Of a stretch of 64,000 nt of DNA, positions 1 to 13,269 are shown piece after piece. The notes beneath the pieces are model-generated. The model did not search any database and was not told the origin of the DNA. It saw only the letters and a list, made by a program, of their open reading frames with translations. How positions within the stretch are numbered: the stretch's first letter is position 1; each line of letters starts with the position of its first letter. Position numbers and translations under genes: made by a program. Source of the stretch: Colletes latitarsis (Eukaryota > Arthropoda > Insecta > Hymenoptera > Colletidae); contig NW_027488378.1 in assembly GCF_051014445.1 (NCBI RefSeq), positions 4,030,001 to 4,094,000 of the forward strand, given 5' to 3'.

Positions 1-1238
1 GTTAGGTCTGGGATAGGTCCGGGATATGCCCGCATCAGGCTCATGATTTTGCCTTCTTCGCATACTTGTTGGCCAGATCCTGGGTTTTTTCCGTGTTTGA
101 ATCACGTAGTAATGTGGTAACACACTGAAGCAGTCAATTAAACCTGGTTTCGATCAATATTTCAGAGGATAACACCGGTTAGGTCTGGGTTAGGTCTGGG
201 AAATGCGCGCATCTGGCTTATTCTTTCGCCTTCTTCGCATAATTCTTGGCCAGATCCTGGGTTTTTTTCGTGTTTGAATCACGTAGTAATGTGGTAACAC
301 ACTGAAGCTGTCAATTAAACCTGGTTTCGATCAATATTTTAGAGGATAACACCGGTTAGGTCTGGGTTAGGTCTGGGTTATGCCCGCATCTGGCTCATGA
401 TTTTGCCTTCTTCGCATACTTGTTGGCCAGATCTTGGGTTTTTTTCGAGTTTGAATCACGTAGGAATGTGGTAACACACTGAAGCAGTCAATTAAACCTG
501 GTTTCGATCAATATTTTAGAGGATAACACCGGTTAGGTCTGGGTTAGGTCTGGGTTATGCCCGCATCTGGCTCATGATTTTGCCTTCATCGCATACTTGT
601 TGGCCAGATCCTGGGTTTTTTCCGTGTTTGAATCACGTAGTAATGTGGTAACACACTGAAGCAGTCAATTAAACCTGGTTTCGATCAATATTTCAGAGGA
701 TAACACTGGTTAGGTCTCGGTTAGGTCTGGGAAATGCGCGCATCTGGCTTATTCTTTCGCCTTCTTCGCATAATTCTTGGCCAGATCCTGGGTTTTTTTC
801 GTGTTTGAATCACGTAGGAATGTGGTAACACACTGAAGCAGTCAATTAAACCTGGTTTCGATCAATATTTTAGAGGATAACACCGGTTAGGTCTGGGTTA
901 GGTCCGGGATATGCCCGCATCTGGCTCATGATTTTGCCTTCTTCGCATACTTGCTGGCCAGATCCTGGGTTTTCTTCGTGTTTGAATCACGTAATAATGT
1001 GGTAACACACTGAAGCTGTCAATTAAACCTGGTTTCGATCAATATTTTAGAGGATAACACCGGTTAGGTCTGGGTTAGGTCTGGGTTATGCCCGCAACTG
1101 GCTCATGATTTTGCCTTCTTCGCATACTTGTTGGCCTGATCCTGGGTTTTTTTCGTGTTTGAATCACGTAGTAATGTGGTAACACACTGAAGCTGTCAAT
1201 TAAACCTGGTTTCGATCAATATTTTAGAGGATAACACC
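1..1238 (+). repeat. 7-monomer block, copy 1 (copy 2 at 6195-7432)
   Basis: Monomers 1-7 of the window match 6195-7432 in order. Shared markers are 'catcaggctcatg' in the first, the type C 'cataattcttgg' in the second, 'cttcgagtttg' in the third, 'cttcatcgcatac' in the fourth, 'ggtctcggttagg' in the fifth and 'cttgctggcc' with 'ttttcttcg' in the sixth. I noted only scattered single-base differences, for example at 707 versus 6901. Matching stops at monomer 8, where 1239 has 'gttacacccg' and 7433 has 'gttagggctggg'. The copies lie 35 monomers apart, not in tandem. Confidence 0.8.
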
Positions 1239-1415
1239 GGTTAGGTCTGGGTTAGGTCTGGGTTACACCCGCATCTGGCTCATGATTTTGCCTTCTTCGC
1301 ATACTTGTTGGCCAGATCCTGGGTTTTTTTCGTGTTTGAATCACGTAGTAATGTGGTAACACACTGAAGCTGTCAATTAAACCTGGTTTCGATCAATATT
1401 TTAGAGGATATCACC

Positions 1416-3893
1416 GGTTAGGTCTGGGTTAGGTCTGGGATATGCGCGCATCTGGCTTATACTTTCACCTTTTTCGCAAACTTGCTGGCCAGATCCTGGA
1501 TTTTTTCCGTGCTTGAATCACGTTGTAATGTGGTAACACAATGAAGCAGTCAATAAAACCTGGTTTCGATCAATATTTTAGAGGATAACACCGGTTAGGT
1601 CTGGGTTAGGTCTGGGATTTGCGCGCATCTGGCTTATACTTTCGGCTTTTTCGCAAACTTGTTGGCCAGATCCTGGGTATTTTTCGTGTTTCAATCACGT
1701 AGTAATGTGGTAACACACTGAAGCAGTCAATTAAACCTGGTTTCGATCAATATTTTAGAGGATAACACCGGTTAGGTCTGGGATAGGTCCGGGATATGCC
1801 CGCATCTGGCTCATGATTTTGCCTTCTTCGCATACTTGTTGGCCAGATCCTGGGTTTTTTTCGTGTTTGAATCACGTAGTAATGTGGTAACACACTGAGG
1901 CAGTCAATTAAACCTGGTTTCGATCAATATTTTAGAGGATAACACCGGCTAGGTCTGGGATAGGTCCGGGATATGCCCGCATCTGGCTCATGATTTTGCC
2001 TTCTTCGCATACTTGTTGGCCAGATCCTGGGTTTTTTTCGTGTTTGAATCACGTAGTAATGTGGTAACACACTGAAGCAGTCAATTAAACCTGGTTTCGA
2101 TCAATATTTTAGAGGATAACACCGGTTGGGTCTGGGATAGGTCCGGGATATGCCCGCATCTGGCTTATACTTTCGCCATTTTCGCAAACTTGCTGGCTAG
2201 ATCCTGGGTTTTTTTCCGGATTGAATAACGCAGTAATGTGGTACCACACTGAAGCAGTCAATTAAACCTGGTTTCGATCAATATTTTAGAGGATAACACC
2301 GGTTAGGTCTGGGTTAGGTCTTGGTTATGCCCGCATCTGGCTCATGATTTTGCCTTCTTCGCATACTTGTTGGCCAGATCCTGGGTTTTTTTCGTGTTTG
2401 AATCACGTAGTAATGTGGTAACACACTGAAGCTGTCAATTAAACCTGGTTTCGATCAATATTTTAGAGGATATCACCGGTTAGGTCTGGGTTAGGTCTGG
2501 GATATGCGCGCATCTGGCTTATACTTTCACCTTTTTCGCAAACTTGCTGGCCAGATCCTGGGTTCTTTCCGTGTTTGAATCACGTAGTAATGTGGTAACA
2601 CAATGAAGCAGTCAATAAAACCTGGTTTCGATCAATATTTTAGAGGATAACACCAGTTAGGTCTGGGTTAGGTCTGGGATTTGCGCGCATCTGGCTTATA
2701 CTTTCGGCTTTTTCGCAAACTTGTTGGCCAGATCCTGGGTATTTTTCGTGTTTGAATCACGTAGTAATGTGGTAACACACTGAAGCAGTCAATTAAACCT
2801 GGTTTCGATCAATATTTTAGAGGATAACACCGGTTAGGTCTGGGATAGGTCCGGGATATGCCCGCATCTGGCTCATTATTTTGCCTTCTTCGCATACTTG
2901 TTGGCCAGATCCTGGGTTTTTTTCGTGTTTGAATCACGTAGTAATGTGGTAACACACTGAGGCAGTCAATTAAACCTGGTTTCGATCAATATTTTAGAGG
3001 ATAACACCGGTTAGGTCTGGGATAGGTCCGGGATATGCCCGCATCTGGCTCATGATTTTGCCTTCTTCGCATACTTGTTGGCCAGATCCTGGGTTTTTTT
3101 CGTGTTTGAATCACGTAGTAATGTGGTAACACACTGAAGCAGTCAATTAAACCTGGTTTCGATCAATATTTTAGAGGATAACACCGGTTAGGTCTGGGAT
3201 AGGTACGGGATATGCCCGCATCTGGCTCATGATTTTGCCTTCTTCGCATACTTGTTGGCCAGATCCTGGGTTTTTTTCGTGTTTGAATCACGTAGTAATG
3301 TGGTAACACACTGAGGCAGTCAATTAAACCAGGTTTCGATCAATATTTTAGAGGATAACACCGGTTAGGTCTGGGATAGGTCCGGGATATGCCCGCATCT
3401 GGCTCATGATTTTGCCTTCTTCGCATACTTGTTGGCCAGATCCTGGGTTTTTTTCGTGTTTGAATCACGTAGTAATGTGGTAACACACTGAAGCAGTCAA
3501 TTAAACCTGGTTTCGATCAATATTTTAGAGGATAACACCGGTTGGGTCTGGGATAGGTCCGGGATATGCCCGCATCTGGCTTATACTTTCGCCATTTTCG
3601 CAAACTTGCTGGCTAGATCCTGGGTTTTTTTCCGGATTGAATAACGCAGTAATGTGGTACCACACTGAAGCAGTCAATTAAACCTGGTTTCGATCAATAT
3701 TTTAGAGGATAACACCGGTTAGGTCTGGGTTAGGTCTTGGTTATGCCCGCATCTGGCTCATGATTTTGCCTTCTTCGCATACTTGTTGGCCAGATCCTGG
3801 GTTTTTTTCGTGTTTGAATCACGTAGTAATGTGGTAACACACTGAAGCAGTCAATTAAACCTGGTTTCGATCAATATTTTACAGGATAACACC
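1416..3893 (+). repeat. 6-monomer HOR, second copy expanded to 8
   Basis: Copy 1 is 1416-2477 and copy 2 is 2478-3893. Both begin after a rare 'ggatatcaccgg' junction and proceed through B monomers carrying 'cacaatgaagc' and 'ttcggcttttt', then a dimer marked 'cactgaggcag'. Both end with a distinctive 'ggttgggtc...cattttcg...ccggattgaataacg' monomer (2124, 3540) and a 'gtcttggttatg' monomer (2301, 3717). In copy 2 the 'gaggcag' dimer is present twice (2832-3185 and 3186-3539), which accounts for the two extra monomers. Confidence 0.85.
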
Positions 3894-6800
3894 GGTTAGG
3901 TCTGGGTTAGGTCCGGGATATGCCCGCATCTGGCTCATGATTTTGCCTTCATCGCATACTTGTTGGCCAGATCCTGGGTTTTTTTCGTGTTTGAATCACG
4001 TAGGAATGTGGTAACACACTGAAGCAGTCAATTAAACCTGGTATCGATCAATATTTTAGAGGATAACACCGGTTAGGTCTGGGTTAGGTCTGGGATTTGC
4101 GCGCATCTGGCTTATACTTTCGCCTTTTTCGCAAACTTGTTGGCAGATCCTGGGTATTTTCCGTGTTTGAATCACGTAGTAATGTGGTAACACACTGAAG
4201 CAGTCAATTAAACCTGGTTTCGATCAATATTTCAGAGGATAACACCGGTTAGGTCTGGGTTAGGTCTGGGTTATGCCCGCATCTGGCTCATGATTTTGCC
4301 TTCTTCGCATACTTGTTGGCCAGATCTTGGGTTTTTTTCGTGTTTGAATCACGTAGGAATGTGGTAACACAATGAAGCAGTCAATTAAACCTGGTTCCGA
4401 ACAATATTTTAGAGGATAACACCGGTTAGGTCTGGGTTAGGTCCGGGATATGCCCGCATCTGGCTCATGATTTTGCCTTCTTCGCATACTTGTTGGCCAG
4501 ATCCTGGGTTTTTTTCGTGTTTGAATCACGTAGTAATGTGGTAACACACTGAAGCAGTCAATTAAACCTGGTTTCGATCAATATTTCAGAGGATAACACC
4601 GGTTAGGTCTGGGTTAGGTCTGGGAAATGCGCGCATCTGGCTTATTCTTTCGCCTTCCTCGCATAATTCTTGGCCAGATCCTGGGTTTTTTTCGTGTTTT
4701 AATCACGTAGGAATGTGGTAACACACTGAAGCAGTCAATTAAACCTGGTTTCGATCAATATTTTAGAGGATAACACCGGTTAGGTCTGGGTTAGGTCCGG
4801 GATATGCCCGCATCTGGCTCATGATTTTGCCTTCTTCGCATACTTGCTGGCCAGATCCTGGGTTTTTTTCGTGTTTGAATCACGTAGTAATGTGGTAACA
4901 CACTGAAGCTGTCAATTAAACCTGGTTTCGATCAATATTTAAGAGGATAACACCGGTTAGGTCTGGGTTAGGTCTGGGTTATGCCCGCATCTGGCTCATG
5001 ATTTTGCCTTCTTCGCATACTTGTTGGCCAGATCTTGGGTTTTTTTCGTGTTTGAATCACGTAGTAATGTGGTAACACACTGAAGCAGTCAATTAAACCT
5101 GGTTTCGATCAATATTTTAGAGGATAACACCGGTTAGGTCTGGGTTAGGTCTGGGTTATGCCCGCATCTGGCTCATGATTTTGCCTTCATCGCATACTTG
5201 TTGGCCAGATCCTGGGTTTTTTCCGTGTTTGAATCACGTAGTAATGCGGTAACACACTGAAGCAGTCAATTAAACCTGGTTTCGATCAATATTTCAGAGG
5301 ATAACACCTGTTAGGTCTGGGTTAGGTCTGGGAAATGCGCGCATCTGGCTTATTCTTTCGCCTTCTTCGCATAATTCTTGGCCATATCCTGGGTTTTTTT
5401 CGTGTTTGAATCACGTAGTAATGTGGTAACACACTGAAGCTGTCAATAAAACCTGGTTTCGATCAATATTTTAGAGGATAACACCGGTTAGGTCTGGGTT
5501 AGGTCTGGGATTTGCGCGCATCTGGCTTATACTTTCGCCTTTTTCGCAAACTTGTTGGCCAGATCCTGGGTTTTTTTCGTGTTTGAATCACGTAGGAATG
5601 TGGTAACACACTGAAGCAGTCAATTAAACCTGGTTTCTATCAATATTTTAGAGGATAACACCGGTTAGGTCTGGGTTAGGTCCGGGATATGTCCGCATCT
5701 GGCTCATGATTTTGCCTTTTTCGCAAACTTGTTGGCCAGATCCTGGGTTTTTTCCGTGTTTGAATCACGTAGTAATGTGGTAACACACTGAAGCAGTCAA
5801 TAAAACCTGGTTCCGATCAATATTTTAGAGGATAACACCGGTTAGGTCTGGGTTAGGTCTGGGATTTGCGCGCATCTGGCTTATACTTTCGCCTTTTTCG
5901 CAAACTTGTTGGCCAGATCCTGGGTATTTGTCGTGTTTGAATCACGTAGTAATGTGGTAACACACTGAAGCAGTCAATTAAACCTGGTTTCGATCAATTT
6001 TTTAGAGGATAACACCGGCTAGGTCTGGGAAACGTCCGGGATATGCCCGCATCAGGCTCATGATTTTGCCTTCTTCGCATACTTGTTGGCCAGATCCTGG
6101 GTTTTTTTCGTGTTTGAATCACGTAGTAATGTGGTAGCACACTGAAGCAGTCAATTAAACCTGGTTTCGGTCAATATTATAGAGGATAACACCGGTTAGG
6201 TCTGGGATAGGTCCGGGATATGCCCGCATCAGGCTCATGATTTTGCCTTCTTCGCATACTTGTTGGCCAGATCCTGGGTTTTTTCCGTGTTTGAATCACG
6301 TAGTAATGTGGTAACACACTGAAGCAGTCAATTAAACCTGGTTTCGATCAATATTTCAGAGGATAACACCGGTTAGGTCTGGGTTAGGTCTGGGAAATGC
6401 GCGCATCTGGCTTATTCTTTCGCCTTCTTCGCATAATTCTTGGCCAGATCCTGGGTTTTTTTCGTGTTTGAATCACGTAGTAATGTGGTAACACACTGAA
6501 GCTGTCAATTAAACCTGGTTTCGATCAATATTTTAGAGGATAACACCGGTTAGGTCTGGGTTAGGTCTGGGTTATGCCCGCATCTGGCTCATGATTTTGC
6601 CTTCTTCGCATACTTGTTGGCCAGATCTTGGGTTTTCTTCGAGTTTGAATCACGTAGGAATGTGGTAACACACTGAAGCAGTCAATTAAACCTGGTTTCG
6701 ATCAATATTTTAGAGGATAACACCGGTTAGGTCTGGGTTAGGTCTGGGTTATGCCCGCATCTGGCTCATGATTTTGCCTTCATCGCATACTTGTTGGCCA

Positions 6801-7609
6801 GATCCTGGGTTTTTTCCGTGTTTGAATCACGTAGTAATGTGGTAACACACTGAAGCAGTCAATTAAACCTGGTTTCGATCAATATTTCAGAGGATAACAC
6901 CGGTTAGGTCTCGGTTAGGTCTGGGAAATGCGCGCATCTGGCTTATTCTTTCGCCTTCTTCGCATAATTCTTGGCCAGATCCTGGGTTTTTTTCGTGTTT
7001 GAATCACGTAGGAATGTGGTAACACACTGAAGCAGTCAATTAAACCTGGTTTCGATCAATATTTTAGAGGATAACACCGGTTAGGTCTGGGTTAGGTCCG
7101 GGATATGCCCGCATCTGGCTCATGATTTTGCCTTCTTCGCATACTTGCTGGCCAGATCCTGGGTTTTCTTCGTGTTTGAATCACGTAGTAATGTGGTAAC
7201 ACACTGAAGCTGTCAATTAAACCTGGTTTCGATCAATATTTTAGAGGATAACACCGGTTAGGTCTGGGTTAGGTCTGGGTTATGCCCGCATCTGGCTCAT
7301 GATTTTGCCTTCTTCGCATACTTGTTGGCCAGATCCTGGGTTTTTTTCGTGTTTGAATCACGTAGTAATGTGGTAACACACTGAAGCTGTCAATTAAACC
7401 TGGTTTCGATCAATATTTTAGAGGATAACACCGGTTAGGGCTGGGTTAGGTCTGGGAAATGCGCGCATCTGGCTTATTCTTTCGCCTTCTTCGCATACTT
7501 CTTGGCCAGATCCTGGGTTTTTTTCGTGTTCGAATCACGTAGGAATGTGGTAACACACTGAAGCAGTCAATTAAACCTGGTTTCGATCAATATTTTAGAG
7601 GATAACACC

Positions 7610-8315
7610 GGTTAGGTCTGGGTTAGGTCTGGGATTTGCGCGCATCTGGCTTATACTTTCGCCTTTTTCGCAAACTTGTTGGCAGATCGTGGGTATTTTC
7701 CGTGTTTGAATCACGTAGTAATGTGGTAACAAACTGAAGCAGTCAATAAAACCTGGTTTCGATCAATATTTTAGAGGATAACACCGGTTAGGTCTGGGTT
7801 AGGTCCGGGATATGCCCGCATCTGGCTCATGATTTTGCCTTCTTCGCATACTTGTTGGCCAGATCCTGGGTTTTTTTCGTGTTAGAATCACGTAGTAATG
7901 TGGTAGCACACTGAAGCTGTCAATTAAACCTGGTTTCGATCAATATTTTAGAGGATAACACCGGTTAGGTCTGGGTTAGGTCTGGGATTTGCGCGCATCT
8001 GGCTTATACTTTCGCCTTTCTCGCAAACTTGTTGGCAGATCGTGGGTATTTTCCGTGTTTGAATCACGTAGTAATGTGGTAACAAACTGAAGCAGTCAAT
8101 AAAACCTGGTTTCGATCAATATTTTAGAGGATAACACCGGTTAGGTCTGGGTTAGCTCCGGGATATGCCCGCATCTGGCTCATGATTTTGCCTTCTTCGC
8201 ATACTTGTTGGCCAGATCCTGGGTTTTTTTCGTGTTAGAATCACGTAGTAATGTGGTAACACACTGAAGCTGTCAATTAAACCTGGTTTCGATCAATATT
8301 TTAGAGGATAACACC
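7610..8315 (+). repeat. Tandem dimer repeat, 353 bp x 2
   Basis: A 176-bp B monomer ('ttggcagatcgtggg', 'aacaaactg') and a 177-bp A monomer ('gtgttagaatc') are repeated as a pair: 7610-7962 and 7963-8315. Copies differ at a few bases, for example 'ggtagcacac' versus 'ggtaacacac' and 'gttaggtccggg' versus 'gttagctccggg'. The shared 1-bp deletion shows duplication after the indel arose. Confidence 0.85.
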
Positions 8316-9375
8316 GGTTAGGTCTGGGTTAGGTCTGGGTTATGCCCGCATCTGGCACATGATTTTGCCTTCTTCGCATACTTGTTGGCCAGATCCTGGG
8401 TTTTTTTCGTGTTTGAATCACGTAGTAATGTGGTAACACACTGAAGCTGTCAATTAAACCTGGTTTCGATCAATATTTTAGAGGATAACACCGGTTAGGT
8501 CTGGGTTAGGTCCAGGATATGCCCGCATCTGGCTTATACTTTCACCTTTTTCGCTAATTTGTTGGCCAGATCCTGGGTTTTTTCCGTGTTTGATCACGTA
8601 GTAATGTGGTAACACACTGAAGCAGTCAATAAAACCTGGTTTCGATCAATATTTTAGAGGATAACACCGGTTAGGTCTGGGTTAGGTCTGGGATTTGCGC
8701 GCATCTGGCTTATACTTTCGCCTTTTTCGCAAACTTGTTGGCCAGATCCTGGGTATTTTTCGTGTTTGAATCACGTAGTAATGTGGTAACACACTGAAGC
8801 TGTCAATTACACCTGGTTTCGATCAATACTTTAGAGGATAACACCGGTTAGGTCTGGGTTAGGTCTGGGTTATGCCCGCATCTGGCTCATGATTTTGCCT
8901 TCTTCGCATACTTGTTGGCCAGATCCTGGGTTTTTTTCGTGTTTGAATCACGTAGTAATGTGGTAACACACAGAAGCTGTCAATTAAACCTGGTTTCGAT
9001 CAATATTTTAGAGGATAACACCGGTTAGGTCTGGGTTAGGTCCAGGAAATGCCCGCATCTGGCTTATACTTTCACCTTTTTCGCAAATTTGTTGGCCAGA
9101 TCCTGGGTTTTTTCCGTGTTTGATCACGTAGTAATGTGGTAACACACTGAAGCAGTCAATAAAACCTGGTTTCGATCAATATTTTAGAGGATAACACCGG
9201 TTAGGTCTGGGTTAGGTCTGGGATTTGCGCGCATCTGGCTTATACTTTCGCCTTTTTCGCAAACTTGTTGGCCAGATCCTGGGTATTTTTCGTGTTTGAA
9301 TCACGTAGTAATGTGGTAACACACTGAAGCAGTCAATTAAACCTGGTTTCGATCAATATTTTAGAGGATAACACC
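8316..9375 (+). repeat. Tandem trimer repeat, 530 bp x 2
   Basis: The order A, B-like with 'ttaggtccagga' and 'gtttgatcacg', then B with 'gatttgcgcgc' occurs at 8316-8845 and again at 8846-9375. Both copies share the 1-bp deletion in 'gtttgatcacg' and the unusual 'aatttgttgg'. Confidence 0.8.
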
Positions 9376-11676
9376 GGTTAGGTCTGGGATAGGTCCGGGA
9401 TATGCCCGCATCTGGCTCATGATTTTGCCTTCTTCGCATACTTGTTGGCCAGATCCTGGGTTTTTTTCCGGATTGAATAACGCAGTAATGTGGTACCACA
9501 CTGAAGCAGTCAATTAAACCAGGTTTCGATCAATATTTTAGAGGATAACACCGGTTAGGTCTGGGTTAGGTCTGGGTTATGCCCGCATCTGGCTCATGAT
9601 TTTGCCTTCTTCGCATACTTGTTGGCCAGATCCTGGGTTTTTTTCGTGTTTGAATCACGTAGTAATGTGGTAACACACTGAAGCAGTCAATTAAACCTGG
9701 TTTCGATCAATATTTTAGAGGATAACACCGGTTAGGTCTGGGTTAGGTCTGGGATATGCGCGCATCTGGCTTATACTTTCACCATTTTCGCAAACTTGTT
9801 GGCCAGATCCTGGGTTTTTTCCGTGTTTGAATCACGTAGTAATGTGGTAACACACTGAAGCAGTCAATAAAACCTGGTTTCGATCAATATTTTAGAGGAT
9901 AACACCGGTTAGGTCTGGGTTAGGTCCGGGATATGCCCGCATCTGGCTCATGATTTTGCCTTCTTCGCATACTTGTTGGCCAGATCCTGGGTTTTTTTCG
10001 TGTTTGAATCACGTAGTAATGTGGTAACACACTGAAGCTGTCAATTAAACCTGGTTTCGATCAATATTTTAGAGGATAACACCGGTTAGGTCTGGGTTAG
10101 GTCTGGGTTATGCCCGCATCTGGCTCATGATTTTGCCTTCTTCGCATACTTGTTGGCCAGATCCTGGGTTTTTTCCGTGTTTGAATCACGTAGTAATGTG
10201 GTAACACACTGAAGCAGTCAATTAAACGTGGTTTCGATCAATATTTCAGAGGATAACACCGGTTAGGTCTGGGTTAGGTCTGGGTTATGCCCGCATCTGG
10301 CTCATGATTTTGCCTTCTTCGCATACTTGCTGGCCAGATCCTGGGTTTTTTTCGTGTTTGAATCACGTAGTAATGTGGTAACACACTGAAGCTGTCAATT
10401 AAACCTGGTTTCGATCAATATTTTAGAGGATAACACCGGTTAGGTCTGGGTTAGGTCTGGGTTATGCCCGCATCTGGCTCATGATTTTGCCTTCTTCGCA
10501 TACTTGTTGGCCAGATCCTGGGGTTTTTTCGTGTTAGAATCACGTAGTAATGTGGTAATACACTGAAGCAGTCAATTAAACCTGGTTTCGATCAATATTT
10601 TAGAGGATAACACCGGTTAGGTCTGGGTTAGGTCTGGGTTATGCCCGCATCTGGCTCATGATTTTGCCTTCTTCGCATACTTGTTGGCCAGATCCTGGGT
10701 TTTTTCCGTGTTTGAATCACGTAGTAATGTCGTAACACACTGAAGCTGTCAATTAAACCTGGTTTCGATCAATATTTTAGAGGATAACACCGGTTAGGTC
10801 TGGGTTAGGTCTGGGTTATGCCCGCATCTGGCTCATGATTTTGCCTTCTTCGCATACTTGTTGGCCAGATCCTGGGTTTTTTTCGTGTTTGAATCACGTA
10901 GTAATGTGGTAACACACTGAAGCTGTCAATTAAACCTGGTTTCGATCAATATTTTAGAGGATAACACCGGTTAGGTCTGGGTTAGGTCTGGGTTATGCCC
11001 GCATCTGGCTCATGATTTTGCCTTCTTCGCATACTTGCTGGCCAGATCCTGGGTTTTTTTCGTGTTTGAATCACGTAGTAATGTGGTAACACACTGAAGC
11101 TGTCAATTAAACCTGGTTTCGATCAATATTTTAGAGGATAACACCGGTTAGGTCTGTGTTAGGTCTGGGTTATGCCCGCATCTGGCTCATGATTTTGCCT
11201 TCTTCGCATACTTGCTGGCCAGATCCTGGGTTTTTTTCGTGTTTGAATCACGTAGTAATGTGGTAACACACTGAAGCTGTCAATTAAACCTGGTTTCGAT
11301 CAATATTTTAGAGGATAACACCGGTTAGGTCTGGGTTAGGTCTGGGTTATGCCCGCATCTGGTTCATGATTTTGCCTTCTTCGCATACTTGTTGGCCAGA
11401 TCCTGGGGTTTTTTCGTGTTTGAATCACGTAGTAATGTGGTAATACACTGAAGCAGTCAATAAAACCTGGTTTCGATCAATATTTTAGAGGATAACACCG
11501 GTTAGGTCTGGGTTAGGTCCGGGATATGCCCGCATCTGGCTCATGATTTTGCCTTCTTCGCATACTTGTTGGCCAGATCCTGGGTTTTTTTCGTGTTTGA
11601 ATCACGTAGTAATGTGGTAACACACTGAAGCTGTCAATTAAACCTGGTTTCGATCAATATTTTAGAGGATAACACC

Positions 11677-11841
11677 GGTTAGGTCTGGGTTATGCCCGCA
11701 TCTGCCTCATGATTTTGCCTTCTTCGCATATTTGTTGGCCAGATCCTGGGTTTTTTCCGTGTTTGATCACGTAGTAATGTGGTAACACACTGAAGCAGTC
11801 AATAAAACCTGATTTCGATCAACATTTTAGAGGATAACACC
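11677..11841 (+). repeat. Short monomer lacking one 11-mer (165 bp)
   Basis: The monomer reads GGTTAGGTCTGGGTTATGCCC, with one TTAGGTCTGGG instead of two. A separate 1-bp deletion is present in 'gtttgatcacg'. Its duplicate is 12373-12537. The loss is exactly one 11-bp unit, as expected from slippage or exchange between the two units. Confidence 0.9.
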
Positions 11842-12372
11842 GGTTAGGTCTGGGTTAGGTCTGGGATTTGCGCGCATCTGGCTTATACTTTCGCCTTTTT
11901 CGCAAACTTGTTGGCCAGGTCCTGGGTATTTTCCGTGTTTGAATCACGTAGTAATGTGGTAACACACTGAAGCAGTCAATGAAACCTGGTTTCGATCAAT
12001 ATTTCAGAGGATAACACCGGTTAGGTCTGGGTTAGGTCTGGGTTATGCCCGCATCTGGCTCATGATTTTGCCTTCTTCGCATACTTGTTGGCCAGATCCT
12101 GGGGTTTTTTCGTGTTTGAATCACGTAGTAATGTGGTAATACACTGAAGCAGTCAATAAAACCTGGTTTCGATCAATATTTTAGAGGATAACACCGGTTA
12201 GGTCTGGGTTAGGTCCGGGATATGCCCGCATCTGGCTCATGATTTTGCCTTCTTCGCATACTTGTCGGCCAGATCCTGGGTTTTTTTCGTGTTTGAATCA
12301 CGTAGTAATGTGGTAACACACTGAAGCTGTCAATTAAACCTGGTTTCGATCAATATTTTAGAGGATAACACC

Positions 12373-12537
12373 GGTTAGGTCTGGGTTATGCCCGCATCTG
12401 CCTCATGATTTTGCCTTCTTCGCATACTTGTTGGCCAGATCCTGGGTTTTTTCCGTGTTTGATCACGTAGTAATGTGGTAACACACTGAAGCAGTCAATA
12501 AAACCTGATTTCGATCAACATTTTAGAGGATAACACC
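12373..12537 (+). repeat. Short monomer lacking one 11-mer, duplicate copy
   Basis: It carries the same 11-bp loss, the same 'gtttgatcacg' deletion and the same 'atctgcctcatg' substitution as 11677-11841. It arose with the 696-bp duplication rather than independently. Confidence 0.9.
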
Positions 12538-13247
12538 GGTTAGGTCTGGGTTAGGTCTGGGATTTGCGCGCATCTGGCTTATACTTTCGCCTTTTTCGCA
12601 AACTTGTTGGCCAGGTCCTGGGTATTTTCCGTGTTTGAATCACGTAGTAATGTGGTAACACACTGAAGCAGTCAATTAAACCTGGTTTCGATCAATATTT
12701 CAGAGGATAACACCGGTTAGGTCTGGGTTAGGCCTGGGTTATGCCCGCATCTGGCTCATGATTTTGCCTTCCTCGCATACTTGTTGGCCAGATCCTGGGT
12801 TTTTTTCGTGTTTCAATCACGTAGTAATGTGGTAACACAGTGAGGCAGTCTATTAAACCTGGATTCGGACAGTATTTTAGAGGATAACACCGGTTAGGTC
12901 TGGGTTAGGTCTGGGTTATGCCCGCATCTGGCTCATGATTTTGCCTTCTTCGCATACTTGTTGGCCAGATCCTGGGTTTTTTTCGTGTTTGAATCACGTA
13001 GGAATGTGGTAACACACTGAAGCAGTCAATTAAACCTGGTTTCGATGAATATTTCAGAGGATAACACCGGTTAGGTCTGGGTTAGGTCTGGGAAATGCGC
13101 GCACCTGGCTTATTCTTTCGCCTTCTTCGCATAATTCTTGGCCAGATCCTGGGTTTTTTTCGTGTTTGAATCACGTAGTAATGAGGTAACACACTGAAGC
13201 TGTCAATTAAACCTGGTTTCGATCAATATTTTAGAGGATAACACCGG

Positions 13248-13269
13248 TTAGGTCTGGGTTAGGTCTGGG
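13248..13269 (+). repeat. Telomere-like 11-mer pair inside the monomer
   Basis: Two perfect tandem copies of TTAGGTCTGGG occur here, and the following bases TTA begin a third. Equivalent pairs sit at the start of essentially every monomer. The first copy is rarely altered (TTAGGGCTGGG at 7435, TTGGGTCTGGG at 2126, TTTGGTCTGGG at 34458, TTAGGCCTGGG at 58168). The second copy varies more often (ATAGGTCCGGG, TTAGGTCCGGG, TTAGGTCCAGG, TTAGGACTGGG, TTATGTCTGGG). TTAGG is the ancestral arthropod telomere repeat, and I recall TTAGGTCTGGG-like motifs among long hymenopteran telomere repeats. That this species uses the 11-mer at its chromosome ends is inference. Confidence 0.75.

Larger units (their letters stand above)
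11323..12714 (+). repeat. Tandem 4-monomer HOR, 696 bp x 2
   Basis: Copies are 11323-12018 and 12019-12714. Each has an A monomer with 'cctggggtttt' and 'gtaatacactg', an A monomer with 'ttaggtccggg', a shortened A monomer (165 bp) and a B monomer with 'ggccaggtcctgg'. The fact that both copies carry the same 12-bp shortfall (11 bp plus 1 bp) makes them unambiguous duplicates. Confidence 0.88.
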
